Part shown: one piece after another, positions 35,975-47,583 of the stretch | How positions within the stretch are numbered: position 1 is the first letter of the stretch | Layout: each line of letters begins with the position of its first letter | Source: Notospermus geniculatus | Taxonomy: Eukaryota; Nemertea; Pilidiophora; Heteronemertea; Lineidae | DNA: 64,000 bases | Assembly (NCBI GenBank): GCA_002633025.1 | Contig: NMRB01000667.1 | Span: 241,144 to 305,143, forward strand | Direction of reading: 5' to 3' | Notes under the pieces: generated by a model | Database searches by the model: none | Seen by the model: the letters and a program-made list of their open reading frames with translations, nothing else | Told to the model about the DNA's origin: nothing | Made by a program: the position numbers and the translations under genes

Positions 35975-36728
35975 TACTAGTCCATGAGCCAGACCCAAGA
36001 TTTTGGAGTTTGAGTACCAATTTGCAGAACAGATCCAACATGGATTTTTGGTCAGTCTGATGTCTGAGGTGTCTGAAATCATGTGATGGACATTTCAATT
36101 GCGTAGCTTTATGCCCCTAATTAAGGTTCTTAAAATTGTTCATTGGAATTCCATTGCAATTCCATTACAGAGTTGTATTACAAATTCAAGCGTCCATGTA
36201 CAGCTAACTTTTTTCAGGTTGGTTTTAGGCCCTTAAAATGTACATGTATTACCAATAGATAGAAATATGGTACTTCTCAGGCCAATAAACCTGTTTAGAA
36301 TACGAGTTAATCAGTATTTGTTGTAAAAATGGCGTTTTCAGCGATTTTGATGCATTTTAGGCAAAATTTGGCACATATGTCGTTTCTGTGTTACAGTGAT
36401 GTCATAGTACAATGTTTAAAATATAGCTATCTGAATAAGAGGTACATGTACCATATTTCTATCTATTCGTAATACATTTATAGGGTCTAAAACTGGCCAG
36501 AAAAAAGTTAACTGTACATGGACAGTTCAATTTGTAATACATGCCTGTAAGTACTGCAATGGAATTCCAATGAACGATTCTAAGAATCTTAATTAGGGGT
36601 ATAAAGCTACACAATTGAAATGTCCATCATGTGATTTCAGACACCTCAGACATCAGACTGACCAAAAATCCATGTTTGATCTGTTCTGCAAATTGGTACT
36701 CAAAATCGGGCTGGCTCGCTTATGGACT
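35975..36728. mobile_element. 750-bp fold-back element, TA-flanked
   Basis: GTCCATGAGCCAGACCC pairs with the right end, GGCTGGCTCGCTTATGGAC. The arms extend about 300 bases on each side (CAGTCTGATGTCTGAGGTGT opposite ACACCTCAGACATCAGACTG). The unpaired centre includes AAAATGGCGTTTTC and is AT-rich. It lies just downstream of the Ly6 last exon on the - strand. Confidence 0.85.
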
Positions 36729-36968
36729 ATACCACGTTGCAGGGAACGACCTGCGTTGGCAAAGAAATACACTCATGCCGAGCTGAAGTGAAATCATTCT
36801 CCCTGGGACAATACGTATACATTTCGTTATTTCATTGTTATTTCGTTAAGTATCATTTAAGCCGAGCTAGCGGTATCTTGTTCTGGATTGGGTCTCGGTT
36901 TGTACAGCCTCGCTATCGCTTCAAATTATGATTAGGCCTACACTTGGGCAGTGATCGCGTGATTTACA

Positions 36969-37204
36969 TCATAAGTACAGGAAAGAAAGCACAAGAAGAG
37001 AGTGCGAAAGAATCCAGAATTTGATCCTGTCGTGGGTGAACACCGACTGTCCAGTGTTACAAAGGTCTGTCGAGCAGAAGCAGTAATGAGCTGCATACGC
37101 CGTTTCTGGGTGTGTCCACTCGCGACACCCGTCGGACTCGTCCAGTTGAGGAACTTGGCCGACCTTGTAACACCCACGCTGCACAGCGATGATTTGTCCA
37201 GAAT
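36969..37204 (-). CDS. Ly6/uPAR-type three-finger protein, last coding exon, with GPI-type tail
   Basis: After a clear acceptor (pyrimidine-rich, ending TTTTTAG, - strand) a 78-residue exon runs to a stop. It has the second half of a Ly6/three-finger fold: QRGCYKVG, a Cys in SDGCREW, then the family signature YCFCSTDLCN, where CxC and the final C-N close the last finger. A nine-residue spacer (TGQSVFTHD) leads into RIKFWILSHSLLVLSFLYL, a hydrophobic C-terminus typical of a GPI-anchor signal. The pattern recalls quiver/sleepless-like invertebrate members, which are small cell-surface modulators. The exon enters in phase 1. The first half of the domain (the CYxC side) must lie in at least one exon between here and the proposed signal exon at 41,152; I could not locate it. 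The specific partner is unknown. Confidence 0.82.
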
Positions 37205-38104
37205 CTAAAAATGAAGAGTAAAACGACAACACGGGTTCAACACGTGATGATAGACATTTCCAACAAAGATGGTGGTCTAACAGTTCTCACCATATGACCA
37301 GAAGCTTTAATACCATTCAGTGGTCTCTGGCACGCTAAGCTGGTCAAGCGGGCCATGGCCACAAAAGTTTTAAAAATTGTCTGAGAGGATGCGTTTGGTA
37401 GTGTTATATCATGCTTGGATAATGAATGGCCACGGCGTCATGTGAGAGAACTAGAAGGTCATCATCTTTGTTGGTAAAGGTCTAAGGATCAGTCTGCTTT
37501 CGGGCAAACGAATGCAACAAATGCTTGGTGGTTCCATCTGCAATAGGAGGATGGCACTATAGCTACCACTGCTCCTGCAGGAATTCAAGATCAATTGCGT
37601 TGTTTATGGAGTAGTTTGTACGACCAGTGTGTCACCTACACTGAAAATCAGTGTTTTGCACTTACTAACCCTGATTTTCGTTGTTCACTGTGTACGGGGA
37701 ACACCACTTTACTGCGTGAGGTATGAAAACTTTTTCCAAATTCAAATTGACTAATTTACATGTACTTCTTACCTTTGATTTAAATTTCAAAAAAAATACA
37801 TGTTTGCCTATTTTCAGATGGATATTTACAGTGATTAATTACATAATACATACTTCCCTTTGATTTAATTTTCAAAAAAAACAAGCCGGGTGGCGACAGG
37901 GGTTCGCTATGTCGAATAAACATGAAGGGGAGAAGGCAGGAATTAAGGAATGTGGAGGAAGTGATGACTGTAGGCCTATGATGGACTGGATAGGCCCAAT
38001 ACATGTTTTACATGCATTCCCATGCGAAATACAACGCAAGATCATTAAAATACACGATAAAAAAATCCAGAAAGGTAAAAGAAGAAACAAAAAAAAATTA
38101 GTCA
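37205..38104. other. Intron side of the Ly6-like gene; no middle exon recognised
   Basis: A 46-base stretch at about 37,662-37,707 (- strand) has an acceptor and a GTAAGT donor, but its phase does not fit the next exon. Confidence 0.4.
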
Positions 38105-38195
38105 AGGCAAAGAAAATTTACACGCTCCGGGTATCGAACCCGAGACCTTCGGTTTTCTAGGCTGGCGGCTTTGCCACTCGGCCATGGCGACTATG
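38105..38195 (-). repeat. tRNA-Ser-like pseudogene or SINE head
   Basis: On the - strand: GTCGCCATGGCCGAGTGG (tRNA-Ser-type A box), CTAGAAA in anticodon-loop position, then GGGTTCGATACCC (B box). The acceptor stem does not pair, so it is not a functional tRNA. Confidence 0.6.
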
Positions 38196-39009
38196 CACTC
38201 TGCGTGGCGCTGATATGCATGTACATGTATGTATTGTTTGGATAATGTCAGGCGGCGCTGGAAATTTCCTGCGTTCAAATTTCGGCAAAAGATGCGCCCC
38301 AACCTCCTCAACGTCAATGTAGATAATGTATCAAAAGAAGAAACACTTTTTGCAGCAAAGACTGTAGCAAATACGGGATAAAGTACCGGTACATTACGAA
38401 CTACATCGCGCATGCATATTAGCCTAAGAAATAGTTCCTCCGCGATGACCAGGTCACGGAATCGCAAGGATAATGACTTCTCAACTCCTGACCAGTAACT
38501 GCTTTAAAATCGTGTCTAATCGTGCGCATTACATAAAATAGCTCCCAATAGCTATTGACAACATTGTCCATGTACATATTTACATTTGTTAGTACAGTTT
38601 ACAAAGGTTTTAAACACCACTTTATACACCGCCCAGACCCCCGTCTGACCTCCCCAAGAAAATGTCTAAAAATAGATTTAGAAATCGCCGAAATTTGCAC
38701 CTTTCCTGACGTTTGTTCGAACTGCCCAACCAATCAGGTCGACAGCTAATGGTAGACTATCACCAGACGCAATATGACGTTCAAACACCGCAAAATAAGG
38801 CCGTAAACGTCANGCCAGCTCCTGCCGTGCAGGGTTTTATGGAGTGTGATCATCAATAGTTGTTGCCAACTTCGTTATAAGTCACACACCAAACGGACGT
38901 TTTCAACACAACAGTAGAACAGTTAGTAATGAGAGAAAGCAGACCTGCATAGCCCAAGGTTATACCTACAACTTTCAGAGGATCAAAAGCAAGACTCACC
39001 TCACACTAT
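38196..39009. other. Ly6 intron sequence; assembly N at 38,813
   Basis: Nothing recognised apart from the N. Confidence 0.4.
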
Positions 39010-39123
39010 GGCCCGTAGAATGCTCCTCGACGTAAAGGAGATCCTCAAGGCTATTGTTCTCCTGTTGAGAACAATAGCCTTGAGGATCTCCTTTGCGTTG
39101 AGGAGCATTCTAAAATACGGGCC
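39010..39123. mobile_element. Hairpin MITE, GGCCCGTAGAATGCTCCTC arms
   Basis: The 114-base near-perfect hairpin has AAGGCTATTGTTCTC and GAGAACAATAGCCTT meeting at a 5-base loop. Confidence 0.88.
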
Positions 39124-39172
39124 TGTATGTGCCCAGACTGGCCAGATTTTAACTACCTAGGACTCAGATAAA

Positions 39173-39291
39173 GGGCCGTATTCTAGAACGTTCCTTAACA
39201 TTAAGGTCCACCTTAAATCTATTGTTCTCGATGGTTTTACAATAGACTTAAGGTTGACCTTAACGTTAAGGAACGTTCTAGAATACGGGCC
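39173..39291. mobile_element. Hairpin MITE, GGGCCGTATTCTAGAACG arms
   Basis: Related in its ends to the neighbour at 39,010 but with different internal arms (TTCCTTAACATTAAGGTC / GACCTTAACGTTAAGGAA). Two such hairpins lie 49 bases apart. Confidence 0.88.
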
Positions 39292-40608
39292 TATGTGCCC
39301 GGATCCAGTGGCAGGCAGCCTGCCACTTTTGGACTTGTAGTGAGGGGATACTCTAAAGAAAGTGACTGTTACTATTGTCAAGTGACCAACGAAAGCTGCA
39401 GCTCTGAAGGAAAGGAATGGCCAGGGTTTCTTTCGGTTCTGGAACAGGGGTTGGACAGAGTAGTTAAGTCTTATGTGGACTTGAGGGACAGCCGCCAGAA
39501 CAGATTGTGTACTACCAAAAATGCTACTGCCCTTTGGTGACAACTGAAAATTACAGGAACCTTCCTCTTTGGCAGAGTGAAAAAATGGCCGAAATAGACC
39601 CAGGTGTGACCTGCCTTCCTGAAAATAACTTCGGGGAGCGACAATTAAACCAGGTGTGAAGGTGTGAACGATGAAGCAAAATACCGCAGTAAATGTTCAT
39701 TTGATGATGGAGACCCCGTTATGGGAGATGATGATATTAGGCATTGCAAATGATGTACCTTTTACATGTGACTTTTAATGGAATAATTCAATTTACTTTT
39801 CTTGATGCTGCAGCTTTGAACAAACGATGTAGAAGCTGTGTGCTAATGTGCTATGCTCAAGAAAAGTGACAAATATTAATAGGACCATAACCGTTGCTGC
39901 TCAATGCGGTTGCTGCATGGTAAAACATTCTAGATGCTGGGTACATTTCAAGATTAAATCGTAACAATGCACAGCGATGTTTTCGAGAGCTGAGATCACG
40001 TCCCAATCTGCTGATTAATGAAATAAACCTTCGAGAAAAATTGTAATTACTATATCCTGCCAGCGACTCTTGAAAATGTTAACTTTATCATATCTGAGGG
40101 ACGCCTCGTTTAAAATAGGTCATTGAACCATCTGTACCAAAGTTTGGTTAAGGCGTGCGAGGGTTCGTGGGAGGAAGTGTCTTTCATCTTAGAAACCCGT
40201 TATTACATGTACAATGTATTACATGTACATGTACTTGCCCTTTTTATCCTATCTGACACGTCAAATTTGGATATCAGGAGTTTCATGTTAATGTGCTTCA
40301 ATTTTACATAAGACGCGAAGAGTTTGATGATTCCGACCACGCAAAGCGCACGTTAGGGATAGAGATTTAAAAGGGGTTACAGCTTTCACGGTTGAAAATC
40401 GACGAGGTCAAATCCAAGGTTAACAGGAACATTTACAAGTGACCCGTATAAGATGAGATATGGAGGTGTGCGACGTATGAATGCGCACGTCGCCCCAAAC
40501 CCCAAACTGAAGTGACGTTTGAACCCATACTAAGTAGCTAATTCTTACCTTGCAATGGAATTGTATGAATTTGTAGGCAGTCCGCACCCCAAAATTCATG
40601 AAGCACGT
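39292..40608. other. Ly6 intron or intergenic sequence, no confident exon
   Basis: A + strand frame at 39,295-39,540 contains SDCYYCQVTNESC, but it lacks a good acceptor and lies opposite the Ly6 gene. Confidence 0.4.
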
Positions 40609-40895
40609 CAGGCGCGGATCCAGAGGGGGGGGGGGTCGTGCCCCCCCCCCTGCTCGCCACCACCAATTGTTTTTTTCTTTCAATAATTTGCAATAATAAG
40701 CAAAACACATAAAAATAAAACTTCAGTTTTGATACTGAGATGTCAGGAAACGGCCTCAACGGCCTTCTATATTTCAAAATTTTCTGGGGGAGGACCCCCA
40801 GACCCCCCCCGCGCAGGGAACTTTGGCACCTGCCGGCAACGACCTCCTTCAGCGGCCCTGACTCCCCTCTGCCAAAATTCCTGTATCCGCGCCTG
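40609..40895. mobile_element. Short TIR element, CAGGCGCGGATCCAG ends, 5-bp TSD CACGT
   Basis: The ends CAGGCGCGGATCCAG and CTGTATCCGCGCCTG are flanked by CACGT (40,604-40,608 and 40,896-40,900). It contains long G and C runs and shares the GGGGGAGGACCCCCAGA block with 14,000-14,271, in opposite orientation. Confidence 0.88.
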
Positions 40896-41088
40896 CACGT
40901 ACGTTAATAAAAGGAGGTTTCTTGATTTAAATAACTTCAGTAAGCAATCAAACATTATGAACACCTTTTTGCAACGTCACGTTGAAACAAAAAGTTCTCT
41001 AGTAAAAGCATTCTCCGAAATTCATTACAGGAGTGTGTGTTACAGGTTTCTGAAACTGAAAAGTTAAAGTCGGTATAAAGTCATTTAC

Positions 41089-41152
41089 CTTTTTCTATGA
41101 AAGATGCAATAATAAAAGCTGGAAAAATCCACGTTGAAATCCACGAGGCCAT
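41089..41152 (-). CDS. Signal-peptide first exon, probably of the Ly6-like gene
   Basis: The ATG at 41152 (- strand) opens 21 codons, MASWISTWIFPAFIIASFIEK, a short N-region followed by a hydrophobic core. It ends in phase 1 at a good donor (AAAAAG then GTAAAT). The Ly6 exon at 37,204 also enters in phase 1, on the same strand, with only transposon remnants and unassigned sequence between. Joining them directly would keep the frame but would lack the first Cys cluster, so a middle exon is expected. The assignment to this gene rests on strand, phase and order only. Confidence 0.55.
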
Positions 41153-42727
41153 ATCCTGAGGTGACAGAGCACACGCTGGACTGTAGTTGCAGTTCGACGG
41201 TGGTATGGTAGTTTTTCGGTACAGCTAGGCACAGCTATTCACACTCTTTTCGGTACAGCTAGGCACAGATTGAACCAGTCACACTCTCCGATCGCATGAA
41301 TTCACGTGCAATTTGCCCCTTCACTTAACTCAGCTGGGAGGGTTCTTTGCTTCCAGTCAAACTCACTCTAGTCGGCCGGGGGTTGTACGTCATAGCATAC
41401 TCTTGTGCCATTGGTTGAATACGTTGAGCTTTCAAAGGGAAGCTACGAAGGGTAATACGGGGGTTACATGAATGCGTTATGGGAAAAAAGTTAAGGAAAA
41501 CTTGCACAGTCGTTTCGCTGTTTGTGAATCCCGTTCTCAAAACGAACTGCGATGAGAAACAAAGAAGAAAACCTAATGGGGTAATCCAGAATCCAGGTGT
41601 GAAAGGAATGGTGGTCCACGGCGGAGTTCAAGTTACATGTACAAGTTTGGTATTGGTTCACGTGGGGTTATAGTTCCTATACGTGAGCATTAGCGTAGAA
41701 GACAATGAGATGACACTGTTTATACACCTAGTTGTGTCCCGTTGATTGAAAATGGCGATGTTTTAGCAATTAATATGTTTTTCAGTATTTATGCCTTTTT
41801 AGAGGTCATATAATTAGGCGAGTATTCTGATTGGTTAAGAGCCATGCCAGGGTTTCAATATTTAACCTCGGTCTCAGGAGCGGTAGAGCAAAATAATGCG
41901 TCTATGATGCACTGTGTAATAAGTGTGATTTCGATGTGGCGACGAGGTTGATGAAGAGATGAACGCTTGGAAAACAGACTTTGCGTTGATTCACACATGT
42001 CTGAGAGGTGAGCATGTCATATTGAAATTAGGTTTTTACGAGTGTAATCATCGTAGGTCGTTCTTTAATAATTTGTGGGAACACGACTGATTGATTATTA
42101 GTGACACTGTTACGTTCTGGTGCATGTCAAAGTACCAAATGCCTCCTTTGTCGAACACGCAAGGGTCGCCAGTTTAAAGCCCTTCGACAATGATGGCCGT
42201 TTTTTTGTAATGGCCTTTATTTGGCTTTTTGGGCGAACAGGCGCACTGCTGGCAAAGTTACGATTCCCAAATTATCCAAAATATAAGCCTACTCACCGAT
42301 TGTCTAGTACAAGCTATACACCGTTCATGGAAATGAAATCTTTCATTCAGATTCAGAAACTGAAGTAGGCGTATTATTTGAGAGAAATCGGGTCGTAAAA
42401 AATTGTAAACAAACAGGCGCCATCTTTGTCGAAACGGTCTCATCTGCCCGGAGGCCAAACTCGTCCCCAGTGGGTTTACGTTCCTACAACACCACTGGAA
42501 AGGGCTGACGACTTCAGCAATACTGCGCATGCGCAATCGACTAATTTTGAGGCGAATCACGCCGAGGCCGCGATGATGTTCGCAACAAACCATGCTAACT
42601 ATTCGTTTGAAATTGCTCTAATACTCAAACAACTTCGTGTTTTGGGAGTATTAAATGGCCTTTTAGGCATATATGATGTTTTTCAGTCATCGAAGAACGA
42701 AACATTGTGTGAAACAAACATTTTGGC
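41153..42727. other. Upstream side of the Ly6 leader exon; no gene recognised
   Basis: A tandem pair CTTTTCGGTACAGCTAGGCACAG occurs at 41,213-41,269. Confidence 0.4.
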
Positions 42728-42816
42728 ACGCTGCCAGCGGTTGACCAGAAATCTTGGTCAGGTCGTAGCCCTTGCCAGAGATACCTTCGGATGAGGTAGA
42801 TCTGGGAACGAGATTG
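42728..42816 (-). repeat. Dispersed repeat (inverse of 62,155-62,243)
   Basis: GCACGCTGCCAGCGGTTGAC through GGTAGATCTGGGAACGAGAT is the reverse complement of the segment between the direct repeats at 62 kb. Confidence 0.8.
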
Positions 42817-43776
42817 CCCGGAGGCTAGATTGGTACCCGATCCTCCGCTGGTGGCGCTGGCGGGCTGGATGTAGCGGAGGATCGGTCCTGGCTACTGAGG
42901 ACGGCAGAAATCTGGCTGCCGCCGGAAGTGACTAGTATCCAGTCATGACTGTACTTACATGTAGAACACGTACAACCACATGATGAAGGACCGGATACCA
43001 GTTGCAACGAGGAATCATGGCGGCGGCTGGTAAATATCAACATTGCAGAGAATAAATATCGCCTTTCGCTTGCTACAAAGCGTGCCTTAGCGATAATCAA
43101 TGCCAGACGAAAGAGTGAGTATGGGTCCTTGAAACCAATGCATGCAAAAGCGTTAAAAAGTGCCATAGCGAATGAAACATGGCTGATTTTCCAACCGATT
43201 GTGGCAAGTCCGTTGGTTTTCGAATTGGACCAATCAACGCCATGAAACTCGCAGGCAGTACCGGTCTATATAGCCTATTTTATATTTATAGACCGGGGAC
43301 CAGTCTACCCGGAGGCAAAATTGAAAGTAAAACGAATGCGCAGTCCCGTCGCTAGAGGTCTCTACCCACCACTGTACGCGCGGTAACGATGTTTTCTTCG
43401 CCAACGCCGTCCTGTATTAAATTACACGCACCAGTGGCACGCACCACCCGGCCCGCGTTTTCAAAGGACGAACATTAGGTCAGCAGTTCCTGTCCTGGGA
43501 AGTCCACCATAACACGATGCCACGACGAAGCGCTCGACATTCTGACTATGGATATAGTCCCAAACGTTTGCGAAGGAACTTGGCGGGAACTTGGTGTCAC
43601 AGGTAGGCAAGAAAACATTTTTCTTTTCATTTTCCAATTTTGGTTCGTTTAAGAATCTCATTCAGAAAAGCTGATTTTCAATGGCCTACATGATTGTAAG
43701 CCTTCAATTGAGAGGCAAAAGGCGACGGTAATTCATCATGGGCCCTTGCATAGCTCTCTTCGTCGTGCGTGCATCT
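42817..43776. other. Intergenic, no gene recognised
   Basis: Hairpin GGTCTATATAGCC..ATTTATAGACC at about 43,263-43,296. Confidence 0.4.
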
Positions 43777-44010
43777 TTTTATACCTAATTGACAGTGTAA
43801 GGGCGCCGAAAAAGAAGGAAATATACAAGAAAAAAGGAAAAAAGTTTGGGAACTTTTTATACCTAATTGTGTAAGGGCGCCGAAAAAGAAGGAAATATGC
43901 AAGAAAAAAGGACAAAAGTTTGGGAACTTTTTATACCTAATTGTGTAAGGGCGCCGAAAAAGAAGGAAATATGCAAGAAAAAAGGAAAACAGTTTGGGAA
44001 AATACATGCA
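43777..44010 (+). repeat. 74-78-bp tandem repeat, about 3 copies
   Basis: Units TTTATACCTAATTGTGTAAG then GGCGCCGAAAAAGAAGGAAA start at about 43,778, 43,856 and 43,930. Because its length is close to a multiple of three, one - strand frame stays open, giving a repetitive Ser/Phe-rich pseudo-peptide. Confidence 0.88.
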
Positions 44011-45797
44011 AGTTTGAGCAGGTGCAAAAGAAGACAACGAAGATTTTTCGCAGGCATCGAGGTTCGATTTATACGTACTGACTGATAGAAAGTTCGCTCG
44101 GTTTCTATTGAGCCAACTTTCTATTGAATCATAGAAAGCATTGAGTTTTCAATTTAATTTTATTCAGAGAAACAGAGATGTTATTACAGAAATGTTACAG
44201 AATGATGGAGGTGAATATGAAATAAGCCAACAACAAATTTACATGTATATGATGTAACGCCTCTACTACAATATTATCTTACTCGTCCATGTGACAATTT
44301 TTGAGATGGAAAGGGGAAATCTTTAAATTTGGAAATACATGTGCATGTACATGTAGGCCTACTTATTACCAACCATACCAGATAAGGCCATTTTCTCTTT
44401 TTTTTTATTGATCGATTTCGACCCTAGATTATATATGTTTAGGGACCTTGGCGACATGGGGTATTAGCATGTAAAAATAGGTAAGGAGACTCGTCAATAC
44501 TTTACGTCAAAGTTCGTAACTTCCTCAATGCCCGCAAAAGTCCCTGCTAAATTATGAACCATTAACATACGATTAGTGCCTGGAACTCGGGGTCGCCTGT
44601 CTGAACCTTTGAATTGTGCAACCCACAGTCGCGATGCATGTATAAAATTGGAGACAAGTCGATACAGGCAGTGCCTCTTACTTGTGATTGCGTTCCCTTC
44701 ACAATAATACAACATTCTAAGTGATTTATGGCGATATTATTTTAAGCAAGCATGGTAATACATTATAAACAGCAGTAAACACCATGATTCTTCAACCCAC
44801 TTAGTCTTAAACTTTGAATACAATGTTTCATTTTGTGGCCTGTCCATGTGAAAAGAATAGCGAATTCAAAAGTTTTGTTGGGATGAATCGTGCACACTTG
44901 AAACTTGAGGCCAGTGATGCATGACAAGCGTAAAATATCCGCCCGATTTGCAGACTATGAAGGGTGGTGTAATACTGACCTCTTTGCATTGTCACTGTGG
45001 TGTTTTGAATATAATGAATACGAATATTGTGTCTGTTCCACAAATAGTAACTGCGCCATGCTCTGATGATATCTTCTTCTTGTCTGTGTCTTCGTAACTG
45101 ACACTAAAAAATTCGTCAATTCGTTATAATAGACGACTTTACTTTCACTATCATTTTGTGGGTCGTTTTTTGTGCTCTATGTTGGACATAAGAAATTCAT
45201 CAAGAAAGAATAACATTTTCAGTAGGGCAATAGGCCCCTTTCGAAAGTCGGCCATTTTGGCGCGGAGGGCGGGTAAAAAGAAAGGGGATCGTCTATTGTT
45301 CAGTTGAAGAAAAATGTAGAAATCATCAAAAATTGATCTGTGACACACAATTTTTTTCACACATTTCTCAATGAATTGGCCCTCATAACATGTCTGCTAA
45401 ATTTCAAACGTTTCTGACGATTATTTCTGCATTTTATGGCAAAACTCAATACATTTTCCTGTGTTTTTACCCTCAGCGCCGAAATGGCCACTTTCGAAAT
45501 GGGCCTATTCCACGCAACCTATCATTCCTTGACAATTGTTGCAGAAAATTAACAAAGATATGAGAATGTGAAGAATTCTAATAGCTTTCAGGCTCGAAAT
45601 ACACCAGAATCATTGTCATGGAATTTCACGGTTGCCTGGAATTGCCCAGTATGCGGCGTGGTGCTTGTGCAGTCCGTTTACGGAGGGTGCATCCATTTTC
45701 TTGGGCCCATTTCCTATTCCCCATGATTGAATTTATGTACTACACCAATAAAAAACCAGCACATGTAACTGTAACATCCTGTTTTATTTGTTTGCAG
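44011..45797. other. 5' side of the transglutaminase gene; first exon expected here or upstream
   Basis: No convincing phase-2 donor after an ATG was found. The frame starting 45,618 lacks a donor. Confidence 0.4.
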
Positions 45798-47583
45798 ACT
45801 TAGGAACCGTACCATATTACAAGGCGATGTGGAGAATTTTGGAGGAAGGGTCCGCAAGTTTGACCCTGAAAACTTCTTTGCCACCAACCCTGCCCTAAAG
45901 GTCGATACGCCTATGCATGTCGATGGTAAGTTGGTATTGTAGGCTTGGTTGGATCCGGGGGTTGGATATACATGTAATGCATTCATGTCTGTACTTGAAG
46001 ATCTACATGTATACTATCTGCAAATTTTGTCGTTATGACATGCCGATTGGGGTGGTGTAGAGGTCAGGCGTCGCTTGGTCATGCGGGTCATACCAGGCGT
46101 TGCATCTGCCAGATGTTGCAAAATTATGTTTATAAAGCCAGGGCTGCCATTCGCTCACAGCAACCATTGCACAATCATTAGCGACTTTTTTCCTGATTGG
46201 ATATACATTAAAAGGTAATGCGATGTTGCGTCAGCCGGCGCACCATTGTCTGTGCGGTTAACAATGGCCAATTTGCACCTGACCTGCCATATATCCTTGG
46301 CGATGACTCCAGTGTGATATAACATCATTGAATATTCCCCCATAATGAGTGTACCCCTACTTTTGTCTGACGAAATTAGCTGCGACTTGACAATAGGGGA
46401 CATGGATACCGAGAAACGTGTCGACCTATCTCCCAATGTTTTCCAGACAATGGGTCAAATGAATAAAGACTAGCAAATGCTTTTACTTCAGATTTGTACA
46501 GCATTACATAGTGCATTTGTATTGTAAAATTCAAGTAAAAGCACTACTAATCTTTATTCATATGACCCAAGGACTGATATTCATAAAAGATAGCAAATGC
46601 TTTTACTTTATGTTTTGTAGTATGGGCCTTGCTGTGCAAATCTTGAGTAAAAACATTTGCTAACTTTTACGAATACAACCAACGAGGGGAAAACTGACAT
46701 ACGGAAACACTCGTAGGTATCACATCTGACTGAAAACTGAGGGTTGTATTTCGAGCCTGAACGTCATTAGAATTCGTCATCTTTGTCGTTTCAATAGCGT
46801 TTAAACTTTTCTTCACAGATTCTCCCCTTAAGCCAACCGAAGTAGACCTCTTGCTTGAGGCAAACCGTGAAGCGCACCACACTGATGAATATGAAGTTGA
46901 AGACCTCATCGTCCGACGCGGCCAAGGCTTCCAAATTACCGTTACATTTGATCGTAACATTGACAGGAAAAATGACCAAATGATTCTTCAGTTTATGACA
47001 GGTACCTCCGAGATTTTCATTTCCCGAGATTAATAACTTTAAAAAAATTAATTCGGTAGCTTTCCCGACGTATGGAACGTTGGCTAAGGCTTCCTATACA
47101 TAGAAGTATACGGTATACGAAAACGCCGGTTAACAATGGTTTCACGGCCGTGAAGCCTTTGTTAACCGGCGTTTTCGTATACCGTATACTTCTATGTAAT
47201 AGGGGCCTAACGGACCATATACATCTTGTACAATCATGTACGTAACTTCTACATGCCGATACACTGAATTGTATTGAGATTAGCGCCTTGAATTTCGTTA
47301 CTTTCTTTCGATGTAGGTGATAAGCCTGTGGCAGCAAAGGGCACCCTCCTCCGCCTCCCTGTTCAGGCCGGACTACCGAAGGATCATGACCCTGAAGAAT
47401 GGGGAGCGGCATTTTCTGATAAGGCCTCCAACGAGAAGGAAGTGACTATCCAAGTGTTTCCAGCCGCTGATGCTATCGTAGGGTTGTACAAACTGTACGT
47501 TGTGACTAATCCCAAGGAGCATGGAGAGTACAGGCACAAAGTGGATGATGATATCTACGTTCTCTTCAATCCTTGGTGCAAAG
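45798..47583 (+). CDS. Transglutaminase exons 1-3 as seen: N-terminal extension and beta-sandwich domain
   Basis: The exon at 45798-45925 follows a TTTGCAG acceptor and carries a family-like arginine-rich start ([13 protein letters not shown]). It is followed by exons 46819-47001 and 47317-47583. Together they form the N-terminal beta-sandwich, with the conserved [14 protein letters not shown] strand and the closing VLFNPWCKE motif. In the family this domain packs on the core and contributes to activation and matrix or fibrin binding. The upstream stretch 45618-45797 is open but has no convincing splice donor, so it is not offered as the first exon. Confidence 0.92.

Noticed and set aside
37662-37707. 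46-base - strand stretch with good splice sites, tempting as the Ly6 middle exon
   Set aside because: Entering in phase 1 it leaves phase 2, which does not fit the phase-1 last exon, and it has only one Cys.
38105-38195. Apparent tRNA-Ser gene
   Set aside because: A and B boxes are present, but the acceptor and anticodon stems do not pair and the variable arm is missing; a SINE head or pseudogene is more likely.
39295-39540. + strand frame with SDCYYCQVTNESC, resembling the start of a three-finger domain
   Set aside because: No acceptor, no leader, no later Cys pattern, and on the opposite strand to the Ly6 gene; the resemblance is limited to one short motif.
42426-42794. 122-codon + strand frame upstream of transglutaminase, considered as its first exon
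   Set aside because: Its 3' part is a dispersed repeat (shared with 62,155-62,243 in inverse orientation) and there is no suitable phase-2 donor.
43678-44037. 119-codon - strand frame
   Set aside because: Created by a 74-78-bp tandem repeat with a near multiple-of-three period; the peptide is just the repeat translated.
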